From the NCBI GenBank assembly GCA_019429185.1, contig JAHYJH010000007.1, positions 1 to 63,631 on the forward strand: a DNA stretch of 63,631 nucleotides, read 5' to 3'. The stretch is from Vicingaceae bacterium. GTDB taxonomy: Bacteria; Bacteroidota; Bacteroidia; Flavobacteriales_E; Vicingaceae. Positions 36,440-46,190 of the stretch are shown in pieces. Each line of letters opens with the position of its first letter. The first letter of the stretch is position 1. A model generated the notes under the pieces. That model worked only from the letters and a program-made list of their open reading frames with translations. It searched no databases and had not been told where the DNA came from. A program made the position numbers and the translations under genes.

Positions 36440-38134
36440 TTATTTTAAATTTACACGAGTTAAACTGCCAGTTTCTGTTCCTTTTGTCATTGGTTTAGTA
36501 AAAACTTCAAACACAACTTCATATTTACCATAAGAGACACTATTAAAAATGTTAAATTTATTTGTTTGTTTATTCTGAATTTGTTCAACATCAAAAAGTG
36601 CTGCTTTATTTATTCTTCCAGAGGTAGTATTTATTTTATGAGCCATCAAATAACCGTGATTACCATCGTCATTCAATTCAGCTGGAGTTTTATCGTAAGG
36701 AAGTGTTAGATTTTTTAATTGATCTACAAAGAAAATATAAATCTCACCATCTCCTTCATGCAGTTTAAAAGATAAACCTCTTCTGCGTAAACCTAAGAAA
36801 TCAACTCTGTTTGTTGTTTCTTGTTTTTTTGCTAATTTTTTAATCCATGCATTTGTACCATCAGCATTAAACTTTGAAATTAATACATCGTTATATAACA
36901 TGTGTTCACTTATTGTTGATGTAAATACAGCTCCACCAGGTATTGGAAGGGGAATTACATAATTTCGAAAAATGGGTGTTTGTTGCTCTCCAATCAAAAT
37001 CATTCCTCCATCTTTGTCAAGTATTAAATGCTCTGGAGTTAGACTTTTCATTGAAGGCTTCCATTTACTTCCATATCTCTTTAACATAGAATTATTAAAA
37101 TTAACTTTACTTGCTTTAAGGTTTTGATGCACTATTTCAGTTGGAATAGATAACGTATCTATCTTTCGAATAGAATCTAATATGTTAAATTTGAATATGC
37201 TGCTAGGATCGTTAAATTTTGATAACTTTCCAACAACAGATGAATATCCTGCAACAATAAGTTGTTCATTACTAATTGGGAAGAATTTGAAAGAATTGAT
37301 GTGATATCCAGAATCTAATTCAATTTTAGATTTACTGTAGATTCCTGTTGTTGTTCCTATTTTAAAAATCTCTATATCATAATTAATAGCTCCACTTGCT
37401 GTTATTTTAAACATGGGTCCGTATTTATCTCCGCTTTTTCTGCTTTTTTTATTTCTATAAACATACGAAGCCAAATAAATATTATGCTGATTGTCAATTG
37501 CAAAATCAACATTTTCTATTTGAAGTCCACTATAAGGCATTTCAATTTCTTTTTCCGAAACTAAATTAAAATCACGGTCAAAAACTTTATAACCTATCGC
37601 AACATTCGCAATTAATTCCTTTTTCTTTTTTTTATATTGAACCACAAAACGATCTTGATCTAATGTAGAAGTAAAATCGAAATTATCCACAAAATCATGC
37701 TTAGACAAAATTGCTGTTACATCTCCTTTTACAGTCATTAGAAGCTTCGTTTTTTCAAAAGAACAACTATCTACATTAATTTCTTTCAGGTATAACTTTT
37801 CTTCAATTATTGTGTCGTTGTCAACGAGGGTGGAATAGAAAAGATATATACGATTATTGAATTTTAGCACATCTTCTACCTGAACATTTTTAGGAAATCC
37901 TTGAAAATTTTTTGAGTTGATTAATGTAAGTGAATCAAGACTAAAGGTTTGTAAAATGATGTTCTCTCGATAAAAATTAACTGCGAGCATAACATCATCA
38001 AGCGTAAAGTACTTTTTAAACCCCGTTGAAAATCCCTGATAATTTCTACCAGAACTGATGCCTGTTTTTTGTCCTTTTACTGCCTGAAAAAGCACTAAAA
38101 AAAGCACTAAAATAATGGTCTTATTTAATTTCAC
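36440..38134 (-). CDS. Secreted protein of unknown function
   Basis: 564 residues with a signal peptide (ILVLFLVLFQAVKG) and strand-rich sequence, including repeated VxFAIDNQHNIYLASYVY and LDKDGGMILIGEQ segments that suggest a beta-propeller-like fold. No catalytic motif is visible. It is first in a two-gene minus-strand unit with the barrel protein, suggesting a shared envelope role unrelated to pigment synthesis. Confidence 0.65.
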   Translation of the reverse strand: MKLNKTIILVLFLVLFQAVKGQKTGISSGRNYQGFSTGFKKYFTLDDVMLAVNFYRENIILQTFSLDSLTLINSKNFQGFPKNVQVEDVLKFNNRIYLFYSTLVDNDTIIEEKLYLKEINVDSCSFEKTKLLMTVKGDVTAILSKHDFVDNFDFTSTLDQDRFVVQYKKKKKELIANVAIGYKVFDRDFNLVSEKEIEMPYSGLQIENVDFAIDNQHNIYLASYVYRNKKSRKSGDKYGPMFKITASGAINYDIEIFKIGTTTGIYSKSKIELDSGYHINSFKFFPISNEQLIVAGYSSVVGKLSKFNDPSSIFKFNILDSIRKIDTLSIPTEIVHQNLKASKVNFNNSMLKRYGSKWKPSMKSLTPEHLILDKDGGMILIGEQQTPIFRNYVIPLPIPGGAVFTSTISEHMLYNDVLISKFNADGTNAWIKKLAKKQETTNRVDFLGLRRRGLSFKLHEGDGEIYIFFVDQLKNLTLPYDKTPAELNDDGNHGYLMAHKINTTSGRINKAALFDVEQIQNKQTNKFNIFNSVSYGKYEVVFEVFTKPMTKGTETGSLTRVNLK

Positions 38135-38257
38135 TTCAAATTTATTTTAATTAAACACTAAGGTTAACAATATTAATTACAATATTTGTATCAAATAAGG
38201 TATAAGATTAAGCTAACTTAATATCCTTATTATTGCAAATGTAACATTCTATATTAA

Positions 38258-39847
38258 ATGAGTAAAAAAAATTATACTCCGTTTTCAAAAAGCATCGATT
38301 TTTCTGGAGTTGACCATATAGTGGTTGGTTCTGGAATGGGAGGTTTAACTGCAGCTACTTGGTTAGCAAAAGCTGGTGAAAAAGTAGTAGTTTTTGAACA
38401 ACATTATGTTCCAGGTGGGTTTACTCATAGTTTTAAAAGAAAAAATAATGCTCAATGGGATGTTGGCGTTCATTATGTTGGCAATGTTGGTAAAGAAGGT
38501 TCGCTCAGAAAATTATTTGATTTTTTAACAGGTAAAAAACTCGAATGGGAATCGATGGGAGAAACTTACGATGTGGTTTATATTGGTAATGATAAATATG
38601 AATTTAAAGCAGGAAAGGAAAATTTTAGAAAACAGCTTAAAATATATTTTCCTAACGAAACAAAAAGTATAGATGCCTATTTAAAACTAATAGATAGAGC
38701 CAATAGAATGGGCAATGTGTTTTTCTTTGAGAAAATATTTAAACCTATTTTAAGCAAATCATTGGGATATCTTATAAGAAAAAGATATGGAGTTTATTCT
38801 GGAAAAACTACAGCAGAAGTGTTAAACAAAATAACAGCTAACAAAAGATTGTTGGCAGTACTTTGTGCTCAGTGCGGAAATTACGGACTAACTCCCAAAC
38901 ACAGTAGTTTTGCTGCACACGCTATGGTTGTTGGTCATTTTATGGAAGGAGGTTATTATCCAACAGGTGGAGCAAGCCAAATTGCCAATAAAACAATAGA
39001 TACCTTAAATGAAAACGGAGGAGCAGTTTATATTAACGCAAAAGTAGATGAAATAATTATCGAAAAAAACCGAGTGCAAGGCGTGAATATAGAAGGTGCA
39101 TTTATTCCTTGTAAAAGTGTTATAAGTAATGTTGGTATAACCAATACCTTTACTAAATTACTTTCAGAACCAGCAAGAAAAAAGTGTAACATTGATTTAA
39201 AAAATGTTTCGCCTTCTAATGCTCATTTGTGTTTGTATTTAGCATTAACAAAATCTGACGCAGCATTAAATTTACCGAAACACAATGTTTGGTATTTCGA
39301 TAATGAAAACATTGATGCTACATTTGATGGAATTACACTTGAAAACGCACCAGAAAAATTTGCCTACATTTCATTTCCATCAGCAAAAGATTTGCTTTGG
39401 CAAGAAGAACATCCAAATACAGCAATTATTCAAGCATTATCAGTAGGAAATTACGAATGGTTTAAGCAATATGAAAATTCATCATGGATGAAACGAGATG
39501 AAGCTTATGTTAAAATAAAAAAAGATTTTGAAAATGCAATGTTAGAAAGGCTCTACACCTTATTTCCTCAAATTAAAGGCAATATATTAGTTACAGAGGT
39601 TTCTACACCACTCTCAACCAAGCATTTTTCAGCATATCAACATGGTGAAATTTATGGATTAGAACACACGCCAACTCGTTTTTCACTTCCATTTCTCCGA
39701 CCCGAAACTAAAATTAAAGGATTGAGACTTACTGGGCAAGATATTACTTTGGTTGGAGTTGCAGGAGCAATGCTTTCAGGAATGTTGTGTGCCATTACTA
39801 TCTTAAAATTTAGAGTAGCAGCACTTTTTAAAGAAATGGGGCAGTAA
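38258..39847 (+). CDS. CrtI/CrtISO-like FAD oxidoreductase 2
   Basis: A phytoene-desaturase-family flavoprotein with the FAD motif VVGSGMGGLTAATWLAKAGE (about 22-41), FEQHYVPGGFTH, DVGVHYVGN and C-terminal LTGQDITLVGVAGAMLSG. It is paralogous to 11575-13104 but not a close copy. It starts a new plus-strand segment after the two minus-strand genes. A repeat element begins 1 base after its TAA stop. Confidence 0.85.
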   Translation: MSKKNYTPFSKSIDFSGVDHIVVGSGMGGLTAATWLAKAGEKVVVFEQHYVPGGFTHSFKRKNNAQWDVGVHYVGNVGKEGSLRKLFDFLTGKKLEWESMGETYDVVYIGNDKYEFKAGKENFRKQLKIYFPNETKSIDAYLKLIDRANRMGNVFFFEKIFKPILSKSLGYLIRKRYGVYSGKTTAEVLNKITANKRLLAVLCAQCGNYGLTPKHSSFAAHAMVVGHFMEGGYYPTGGASQIANKTIDTLNENGGAVYINAKVDEIIIEKNRVQGVNIEGAFIPCKSVISNVGITNTFTKLLSEPARKKCNIDLKNVSPSNAHLCLYLALTKSDAALNLPKHNVWYFDNENIDATFDGITLENAPEKFAYISFPSAKDLLWQEEHPNTAIIQALSVGNYEWFKQYENSSWMKRDEAYVKIKKDFENAMLERLYTLFPQIKGNILVTEVSTPLSTKHFSAYQHGEIYGLEHTPTRFSLPFLRPETKIKGLRLTGQDITLVGVAGAMLSGMLCAITILKFRVAALFKEMGQ

Positions 39848-39848
39848 T

Positions 39849-39994
39849 TAGAGTTTGTCCATAATGTCCGATATCTTCGTTATTCTCGACTTTTAAATCA
39901 GTCATGTACGAAAGTACACTCCTGATTTTCAAGTCATCGAAACCTCAATCTCGAACATTCTGCCTCAAACTCTCGACTTTAAAGACAGACATTA
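39849..39994 (+). repeat. Copy B of the stop-codon-adjacent inverted-repeat element
   Basis: Begins TTAGAGTTTGTCCATAATG next to the CrtI-like stop and ends CTCGACTTTAAAGACAGAC-ATTA, imperfect inverted repeats. The interior AATCAGTCATG-TAC-GAAA-GTA-CACTCCTGATT forms a stem-loop. A further partial end (GAGTTCGTTCATAAAGTCGG) follows at about 39998. Confidence 0.8.
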
Positions 39995-40116
39995 ATTAGA
40001 GTTCGTTCATAAAGTCGGCAGTCTTCAATTTTCAGTCAGCAAAGGTTTCTGTAATGCATTGCTTTTTGCTCATTGTCCATAATTATTTCTAATAATAGTA
40101 CTAAATTTGCAGCATT

Positions 40117-40197
40117 ATGAAACGAGCCATGTTAAAAATTATAACACACAGGAAGATGATTATAGGCGACTTCCATCTGACCAAATTAATACAATAA
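40117..40197 (+). repeat. MKRAML repeat/small ORF, copy 2
   Basis: A 26-codon frame, MKRAMLKIITHRKMIIG plus nine residues, nearly the same at the nucleotide level as 22833-22885. It is followed by AATATAAACACATG, which gives the start of the next gene, as in copy 1. Confidence 0.6.
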
Positions 40198-40207
40198 ATA
40201 TAAACAC

Positions 40208-40687
40208 ATGAAAATAAGTTTTTTTGTATCAATTGTTTTATTTGTTTTTTTTTCGAGTCAGTTATCTGCTCAAGAAAAAATGGATAAACAGCATTTTTAC
40301 AACATAATTTCTTCTGAAAATTTGGAGTTGATTGATGCCGAAATCATTAAAATGAATGCAGCTTCTAAATCAACATTTAATCCTTATAAAGGAGCTTTAT
40401 TAATGAAAAAAGCAGGATTAGAAAAAAATCCAACAGAAAAATTAAAATTTTTTAAAGAAGGAAAACTATTGCTTGAAACAGCCATAAACAATGACAACCA
40501 AAACGTGGAATTACGCTTTTTAAGATTAATTATACAAGAAAATGCTCCCAAATTTTTAGGTTATCATTCAAACATAAAAGAAGACGTAAATTTTATTCAA
40601 GAAAATAGTAATAAACTTTCTACTGTTTTAAAAAACATACTACTCGATTATTCTGAAACATCAAAAGAACTAAAACTGAATGAATAA
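40208..40687 (+). CDS. Small secreted protein of the pigment cluster (function unknown)
   Basis: 159 residues with a clear signal peptide ending SSQLSAQE, then helical, charged sequence (EIIKMNAASKSTFNPYKGALLMKKAGL). It may be a periplasmic helical-repeat protein. It overlaps darA by 8 bases, so it is almost certainly part of the pigment operon. Confidence 0.7.
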   Translation: MKISFFVSIVLFVFFSSQLSAQEKMDKQHFYNIISSENLELIDAEIIKMNAASKSTFNPYKGALLMKKAGLEKNPTEKLKFFKEGKLLLETAINNDNQNVELRFLRLIIQENAPKFLGYHSNIKEDVNFIQENSNKLSTVLKNILLDYSETSKELKLNE

Positions 40688-41585
40688 AAGAGTATTATTT
40701 CTATATTTTACGCAATCAGGGCAATTAAGAGAAATTGTAAATAGATTTTCACAACCTTTTCTAGAGGCAGGTTTTTTATGTGATGTTGTGCGTGTTTTTC
40801 CTGAAAATGCATTTCCTTTTCCATGGAAAATGGATCAGTTTTTTGAAGTAATGCCAGCTTGTGTGTTGGAGCAACCAACTACATTAAGTCAGATGAGTTT
40901 TAAGTACGATAAATATGATTTGATTGTGTTTGCTTACCAACCTTGGTTTTTATCACCAAGCATACCTGCAACATCATTATTTTTCAACGAAGAACTAAAA
41001 AAAAGAATTAAAGATACACCAGTTGTTACGTTAATTGGGTCAAGAAATATGTGGATTAGTGCCCAGGAAAAAATAAAAAGACAACTAAAAAATGTTGGAG
41101 GATTGCTTAAAGGAAACATTGTTTTGGTTGATAAACATAGTAATTTAACAAGTTTAGTTACTATAATTTATTGGATGAAAACTGGAAAAAAAGACAAATA
41201 CCTAGGTATTTTCCCTAATCCAGGCGTAGCCCCAAGCGACATAGATAGCACAAAACTATATGGAGAAACAGTAGTGGAAGCATTAAAAAACAATACATTA
41301 AATAACCTACAAGAACAGTTGATAGAGCAAAAAGCGGTTGAGGTAAAACCAAATTTAATGTTCGTAGAAACTCGTGGAGCTGTGTTATTTAAATTATGGG
41401 CAAATTTTATTGAAAAGAAGAAAAATAAAACTTTTTGGTTGCGTATATTCAAATATTATTTGTTTATTGCAATTTTTCTTGTTGCACCAATCGTTATAAC
41501 AATAAATACACTTATTTTTAAACCTTTCATAATTAATAAAATTAAACATAAAAAAAATTACTTTTTACAAACAGAATTAGCGTGA
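40680..41585 (+). CDS. darA: Dialkylresorcinol condensing enzyme DarA
   Basis: Recognised from the N-terminal VLFLYFTQSGQL, a flavodoxin-like start typical of DarA proteins. It continues with FAYQPWFLSPSIPATSLFFN, VVTLIGSRNMW and a membrane helix near the C-terminus (about 258-285). With DarB it makes the dialkylresorcinol (or cyclohexanedione precursor) half of flexirubin. darB follows 1 base after its stop. Confidence 0.87.
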   Translation: MNKRVLFLYFTQSGQLREIVNRFSQPFLEAGFLCDVVRVFPENAFPFPWKMDQFFEVMPACVLEQPTTLSQMSFKYDKYDLIVFAYQPWFLSPSIPATSLFFNEELKKRIKDTPVVTLIGSRNMWISAQEKIKRQLKNVGGLLKGNIVLVDKHSNLTSLVTIIYWMKTGKKDKYLGIFPNPGVAPSDIDSTKLYGETVVEALKNNTLNNLQEQLIEQKAVEVKPNLMFVETRGAVLFKLWANFIEKKKNKTFWLRIFKYYLFIAIFLVAPIVITINTLIFKPFIINKIKHKKNYFLQTELA

Positions 41586-41586
41586 A

Positions 41587-42741
41587 ATGAAGAACGGTAA
41601 CAATAATGTATATATTAATAAATCAGCTATTTATTTGCCAAATCAACCTGTTTCAAATGATGAAATGGAAGATTATCTTGGAATAATAAAAGAGATAAAA
41701 ACAAGTTCAAAAAAAATTGTTTTACGCAATAATGGAATAAAAAATCGTTATTACGCTATTGATAAATTAGGAAAAGCAACCCATACCAATGCTGAAATGA
41801 CTGCATTAGCAGTTAGAAAATTAGTTGAAGACAATACCAATGAGTTGAAAAATGTTGAGTTATTAGCTTGTGGCACATCATCACCAGATCAAATGATGCC
41901 TTCACATGGAGTAATGGTACATGGTTGGTTGCCAGAAACTTCAGCAATAGAAGTAGTTTCACCTTCAGGAAATTGTTGCTCAGGAATGCACGCATTAAAG
42001 TATGCCTACCTTTCCATAAAATCGGGAGAGGTTGAAAATGCAATTTCAACTGGTTCAGAAAGATTATCAAGAGTGTTAAGAGCCGACACATTTAATGAAG
42101 AAGTGGAACAACTTATTCAATTAAAAAAAGACCCATTCATCAGTTTTGAAAAAGAATTTTTGCGTTGGATGTTATCCGATGGTGCTGGAGCATTTTTTCT
42201 TTCCAATAAAAAAAATGAAACAGGTTTGAGCATACGAATAGATTGGTTAGAAAGTGTTTCTTATGCACATGAAAAGGAAACTTGTATGTATATGGCGAGT
42301 GAGAAATTGGAAGACGGAACATTGAAAGGATATATGGACTTTGATGCTGAAGAAATTATCTCTAAATCTGTGCTTAGTATGAAACAAGACACAAAATTAT
42401 TAGGTGAAAATATTGTGCATTTAGGATTTGACAAACTCAAAACTATATGTGAAAAAAGAAATTTTAATGTTGATGAAGTTGATTATTTTTTACCACACCT
42501 TTCTAGCGAGTTTTTTCGTTCAAAAATTGCTCAAAAATTAATTGATAACCAAATGGAAATTCCAGCAGCGAAGTGGTTTACCAATTTAAGTGCTGTTGGT
42601 AATGTTGGTGCAGCGTCTGTTTATTTAATGATAGATGAGCTTCTTAATGCTGGAAAACTTAAGTCTGGAAATAAAATTATGCTTGCCGTTCCTGAAAGTG
42701 CCCGATTTTCTTATGTTTTCGGATTACTAACTGTTTGTTAA
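41587..42741 (+). CDS. darB: DarB, KAS III-like ketosynthase of dialkylresorcinol synthesis
   Basis: A FabH-like condensing enzyme joining two acyl units to form the resorcinol ring. The Cys of the Cys-His-Asn triad is C131 in GNCCSGMHA, the His is in FLPHLSS, and the Asn is in GNVGAAS. It lies 1 base after darA. The C-terminal ends directly at the next ATG. Confidence 0.88.
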   Translation: MKNGNNNVYINKSAIYLPNQPVSNDEMEDYLGIIKEIKTSSKKIVLRNNGIKNRYYAIDKLGKATHTNAEMTALAVRKLVEDNTNELKNVELLACGTSSPDQMMPSHGVMVHGWLPETSAIEVVSPSGNCCSGMHALKYAYLSIKSGEVENAISTGSERLSRVLRADTFNEEVEQLIQLKKDPFISFEKEFLRWMLSDGAGAFFLSNKKNETGLSIRIDWLESVSYAHEKETCMYMASEKLEDGTLKGYMDFDAEEIISKSVLSMKQDTKLLGENIVHLGFDKLKTICEKRNFNVDEVDYFLPHLSSEFFRSKIAQKLIDNQMEIPAAKWFTNLSAVGNVGAASVYLMIDELLNAGKLKSGNKIMLAVPESARFSYVFGLLTVC

Positions 42742-43155
42742 ATGAAGAAAAACAACATTCCACAAGATAAAAGTGCCTTGGAAAACTACACCAAAGACAT
42801 TTGTTATGCCTTGGATGAGAAAGGCAATTATACCACTGTTGCCAGTAGTGGATGGGAAGTGAAATCAACAGCATTAGATGTAACTTGGGATGAAATAAAA
42901 GAAAGAATATCAACTATTAAAAACAAAGCAATTGCAGGAGAAGTAAGTCCCATTCTATTTTTTATGGAACTCAAATTAATGGATATAAAAACATTAGCAG
43001 CCTATACAGGTTTTTGGTCATGGCAAGTAAAAAAACACCTGAAACCAACTAATTTTAAAAAACTATCTGAAAAAAAATTACAGAAATATGCTTCGGTTTT
43101 TGAAGTTAGTGTTGAAACATTAAAAACAATGGAGCTTGATGAAAATAAACTTTAA
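42742..43155 (+). CDS. Small conserved protein with an XRE-like helical C-terminus
   Basis: 137 residues. The first half (SSGWEVKSTALDVTWDEIKE) is of unknown fold. The second half (MDIKTLAAYTGFWSWQVKKHL to LQKYASVFEVSVETLKTM) has the spacing of a Cro/XRE helix-turn-helix. It starts at the base after the darB stop and overlaps the next gene, so it belongs to the pigment operon. It could be a regulator or a protein partner; neither is shown. Confidence 0.65.
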   Translation: MKKNNIPQDKSALENYTKDICYALDEKGNYTTVASSGWEVKSTALDVTWDEIKERISTIKNKAIAGEVSPILFFMELKLMDIKTLAAYTGFWSWQVKKHLKPTNFKKLSEKKLQKYASVFEVSVETLKTMELDENKL

Positions 43156-44155
43156 CCACATCCAAACAGCTCATTGTGAGAATGGAGTTACCGTAAATTT
43201 ACTTCAACATGCAGGCGTTTCTCAAATTACAGAACCACTTGCTTTTGGAATAGGCTCAGGATTATTTTACATTCATATTCCATTTTTAAAAGTAAATAAT
43301 GGACCTGCAATATCTTTTAGAACAATGCCTGGTTTGATTTTTAAAAGAACTTGCAAAGCACTTCAAATACCAGTTGTTAGGCAAAAATTCCGTTCAAAAG
43401 AGGAAGCTCAAAAGGTATTAGACAATTGTCTGAAAAACGGACAACCAACAGGCTGTCAGGTGGGAGTTTATTATTTAACCTATTTTCCTAAAGAATACCG
43501 TTTTCATTTCAATGCACACAACATCATTGTTTTTGGGAAAGAGGAAGACAATTATTTAATTAGTGACCCAGTAATGGAAGATTTCACAACACTTTCTTCC
43601 TATGAGTTGGAACGTGTTCGCTTTGCAAAAGGAATGTTGGCTCCTAAAGGACAACTCTATTATCCTAAAGCAACTAAAAGTTTTGATGAAAAATTACTTC
43701 AATCTGCCATTCAAAGTGGGATTAAAAGAAATGTGAGAGATATGCTTCATATTCCTGGTAATGTTGCAGGCGTAAGCGGAATTAACTATACGGCAAATAA
43801 AATCAGGAAATTAAGAGATAAATTAGGAGTGAAACAAGCTGGGCTTTATCTTGCACAGTTAGTGCGTATGCAGGAAGAAATTGGAACTGGAGGAGGAGGA
43901 TTTCGTTTTATTTATGCTGCTTTTTTACAACAAGCTCATCAATTTGTTGCTAATGACAATTTATTGAAAATTTCTGAACAATTCACGCAATCAGGAGATT
44001 TGTGGCGTTCGGCTGCAGTTCAAGCATCAGGAATTTACAAAGGAAGAATTACCGCTCAATCAGATTTTAATGAAATGGCAAATTATTTAGATGAAATAGC
44101 CCTGCTCGAGAAAGATGCTTTTAAAAATCTTTCAAAAATGAAATGGAATAACTAA
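43139..44155 (+). CDS. BtrH-like acyltransferase (BtrH_N plus DUF4872)
   Basis: 339 residues by the longer TTG start; I use the ATG at 43139 (338 residues). The N-terminal half has AHCENGVTVNLLQHAGV, FGIGSGLFYIH and LISDP, fitting the BtrH_N domain with a Cys-His-Asp-type site. The C-terminal half (about 180-330) fits DUF4872. BtrH moves an acyl group from an ACP to an acceptor in butirosin synthesis, so this is a good candidate for joining the polyene to the resorcinol; that is inference. It is coupled to both neighbours. Confidence 0.78.
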   Translation: MKINFNHIQTAHCENGVTVNLLQHAGVSQITEPLAFGIGSGLFYIHIPFLKVNNGPAISFRTMPGLIFKRTCKALQIPVVRQKFRSKEEAQKVLDNCLKNGQPTGCQVGVYYLTYFPKEYRFHFNAHNIIVFGKEEDNYLISDPVMEDFTTLSSYELERVRFAKGMLAPKGQLYYPKATKSFDEKLLQSAIQSGIKRNVRDMLHIPGNVAGVSGINYTANKIRKLRDKLGVKQAGLYLAQLVRMQEEIGTGGGGFRFIYAAFLQQAHQFVANDNLLKISEQFTQSGDLWRSAAVQASGIYKGRITAQSDFNEMANYLDEIALLEKDAFKNLSKMKWNN

Positions 44156-44904
44156 TGCAGGAAATGTCCATACATATTGAAAATCTAAGCTATAGTTATA
44201 AAGGTCAATTAGGAAATACACTTTCCGATATTAATTTAAAAATTGAAGCAGGTTCAACAATTGGGCTTTTTGGTCCAAATGGTGCAGGAAAAACAACCTT
44301 AATGCACTTAATGACAGGTATTTTAAAAAATAATAACGGAACAATAACGCTGTTTGGTTCAAAAGTGGGAGCAAGGCACAAGCAAACAAACAATTTATTT
44401 GGTTTTGTTCCTCAAGATTTTTCTTTTTATCAAGAATTAAGTCCTATTGAAAATTTACAATTCTTTGGAACTTTTTATGGACTTTCAAAACAAAAAATAG
44501 CCCAACGCACAGAAGAATTATTAACCGTGTTTGGATTAACAGAAGTAAGCAAAAAACCTGTTTCAACATTTTCGGGCGGAATGAAAAGAAAAGTAAATTT
44601 AGCTATTGGAATTATTCATCAACCAAAAATAATTTTTTTGGATGAACCTACAGTTGGTGTTGATGTGCAATCGAGATGTGCAATTATTGACTATATAAAA
44701 AAACTAAATAAGCAAGGAGCAACACTTGTTTATACATCGCATCAACTCAGTGAAGCAGAAGATATTTGTGAGAAAATTGTATTGATAAATGAAGGCAAAA
44801 TTATTGCTTTTGAAGATATATCAACACTTTTAGCAAAACACAACGAAAAAAACTTAGAAAATCTTTTCCTAAAACTTTCTAAAGAAACCATTTCTAATGT
44901 ATAA
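44155..44904 (+). CDS. ABC transporter ATP-binding protein
   Basis: A complete ATPase domain: Walker A GPNGAGKTT, Q loop VPQDF, signature FSGGMKRK, Walker B IIFLDEPT and switch His in YTSHQL. It is the ABC-2 exporter type and pairs with the permease that overlaps it by 8 bases. It probably exports a pigment precursor or related lipid. Confidence 0.93.
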   Translation: MQEMSIHIENLSYSYKGQLGNTLSDINLKIEAGSTIGLFGPNGAGKTTLMHLMTGILKNNNGTITLFGSKVGARHKQTNNLFGFVPQDFSFYQELSPIENLQFFGTFYGLSKQKIAQRTEELLTVFGLTEVSKKPVSTFSGGMKRKVNLAIGIIHQPKIIFLDEPTVGVDVQSRCAIIDYIKKLNKQGATLVYTSHQLSEAEDICEKIVLINEGKIIAFEDISTLLAKHNEKNLENLFLKLSKETISNV

Positions 44905-46180
44905 ACTTTGGGCTTGTATAATAAAAGACGTTAAGTTAATTACACGAGATTGGGTAGGACTTTCCTTGATGTTTGTTATGCCTATATTGTTAGTAATTGT
45001 TATTACAGCACTTCAGGCTGGTACTTTTGAGTTGGTAAACGAAAATAAAGTTCCATTGTTGATTCAAAATAACGACAATGATGCAATTAGCTTGGAATTA
45101 GAAAATACACTCGAAAAAATAGGAATTTTTAAAATTATTGAATTAGATAAAAAAACTTCTAAAGAAACTATTGCTGAAAAAATGAAAGAAACAGAGGCTT
45201 TGGTTACAATTTTAATTCCTGAAAATTTCTCAACGCAAGTTCAACATAAAGTAGCGGATTTCACTAAAAATACCTTGCAAGAATTTGGGTTGGAAGCGGA
45301 AAAAATACCTCAAAACAACAACTTATTAATTAATGAACTTACGTTGTATTATCATCCGGTTTTACAAGAGTCATATCGAAAAAATTTACTTAATGCCATT
45401 AGAAGTGCAGTTCAAGTAGTTGAAAGCAAACAAATTATTAGCACCATATACAGTTCTATTAATGAAACAGCCATGCCCGATTATATTTTAAACAATTTTG
45501 AAACGCAGCAAATTCACATTAATGAAATTCCAGTTTCTCGTGATGGGAGTGCCGTAATTCCTAATGCTTCTCAACACAATGTTCCTGCATGGACTATTTT
45601 TGCTATGTTTTTTATTATTACCTCACTTGGAAGTGCTGTAGTTAAAGAAAAAAATAGTGGAAGTAGTTTGAGACTAAAAACACTACCAACCAATTTTTTA
45701 ACAACTATATTTTCGAAACAAATTACCTATTTGCTAGTAGCCATGAGCCAAGTTTTTGTGATATTTTCTACAGGCGTATTTCTGTTTCCATTTTTAGGAT
45801 TGCCAGCACTAAATATTCCAACCGATAGTGTTGGGTTAATTTTGGTTTCATTGATAAGCGGATGGTGTGCGGTTAGTTATGCAATAGTGGTTGGTGTTTT
45901 TTCCGAATCGCAAGAGCAAGCAAATGGTTTTGGAGCTATTTCAGTAGTAATTCTTGCTGCATTTGGAGGTATTTTAGTTCCTAAATTTGCCATGCCCGAA
46001 TCGTTTATGTTCTTTTTAAAAATTTCTCCCATGCATTGGAGTCTTGAATCTTATTATGGATTATTTTTAGAAGGTGGAAAATTTAGTGATATTGTAAATA
46101 ATGTAATACCTTTGCTACTTATTACCATATTTCTTCAAATAATAGCTTATGTAGGTTTAAAGAAAAACAATTTAATTTAA
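44897..46180 (+). CDS. ABC-2 type transporter permease
   Basis: 427 residues with one N-terminal membrane helix (about 20-42), a large extracytoplasmic domain (45-225), and five C-terminal helices (about 228-425), including GSAVVKEKNSGSSLRLKTLP. This is the typical layout of ABC-2 export permeases. It overlaps its ATPase gene. Confidence 0.9.
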   Translation: MYKLWACIIKDVKLITRDWVGLSLMFVMPILLVIVITALQAGTFELVNENKVPLLIQNNDNDAISLELENTLEKIGIFKIIELDKKTSKETIAEKMKETEALVTILIPENFSTQVQHKVADFTKNTLQEFGLEAEKIPQNNNLLINELTLYYHPVLQESYRKNLLNAIRSAVQVVESKQIISTIYSSINETAMPDYILNNFETQQIHINEIPVSRDGSAVIPNASQHNVPAWTIFAMFFIITSLGSAVVKEKNSGSSLRLKTLPTNFLTTIFSKQITYLLVAMSQVFVIFSTGVFLFPFLGLPALNIPTDSVGLILVSLISGWCAVSYAIVVGVFSESQEQANGFGAISVVILAAFGGILVPKFAMPESFMFFLKISPMHWSLESYYGLFLEGGKFSDIVNNVIPLLLITIFLQIIAYVGLKKNNLI

Positions 46181-46190
46181 AAAAACAAGA

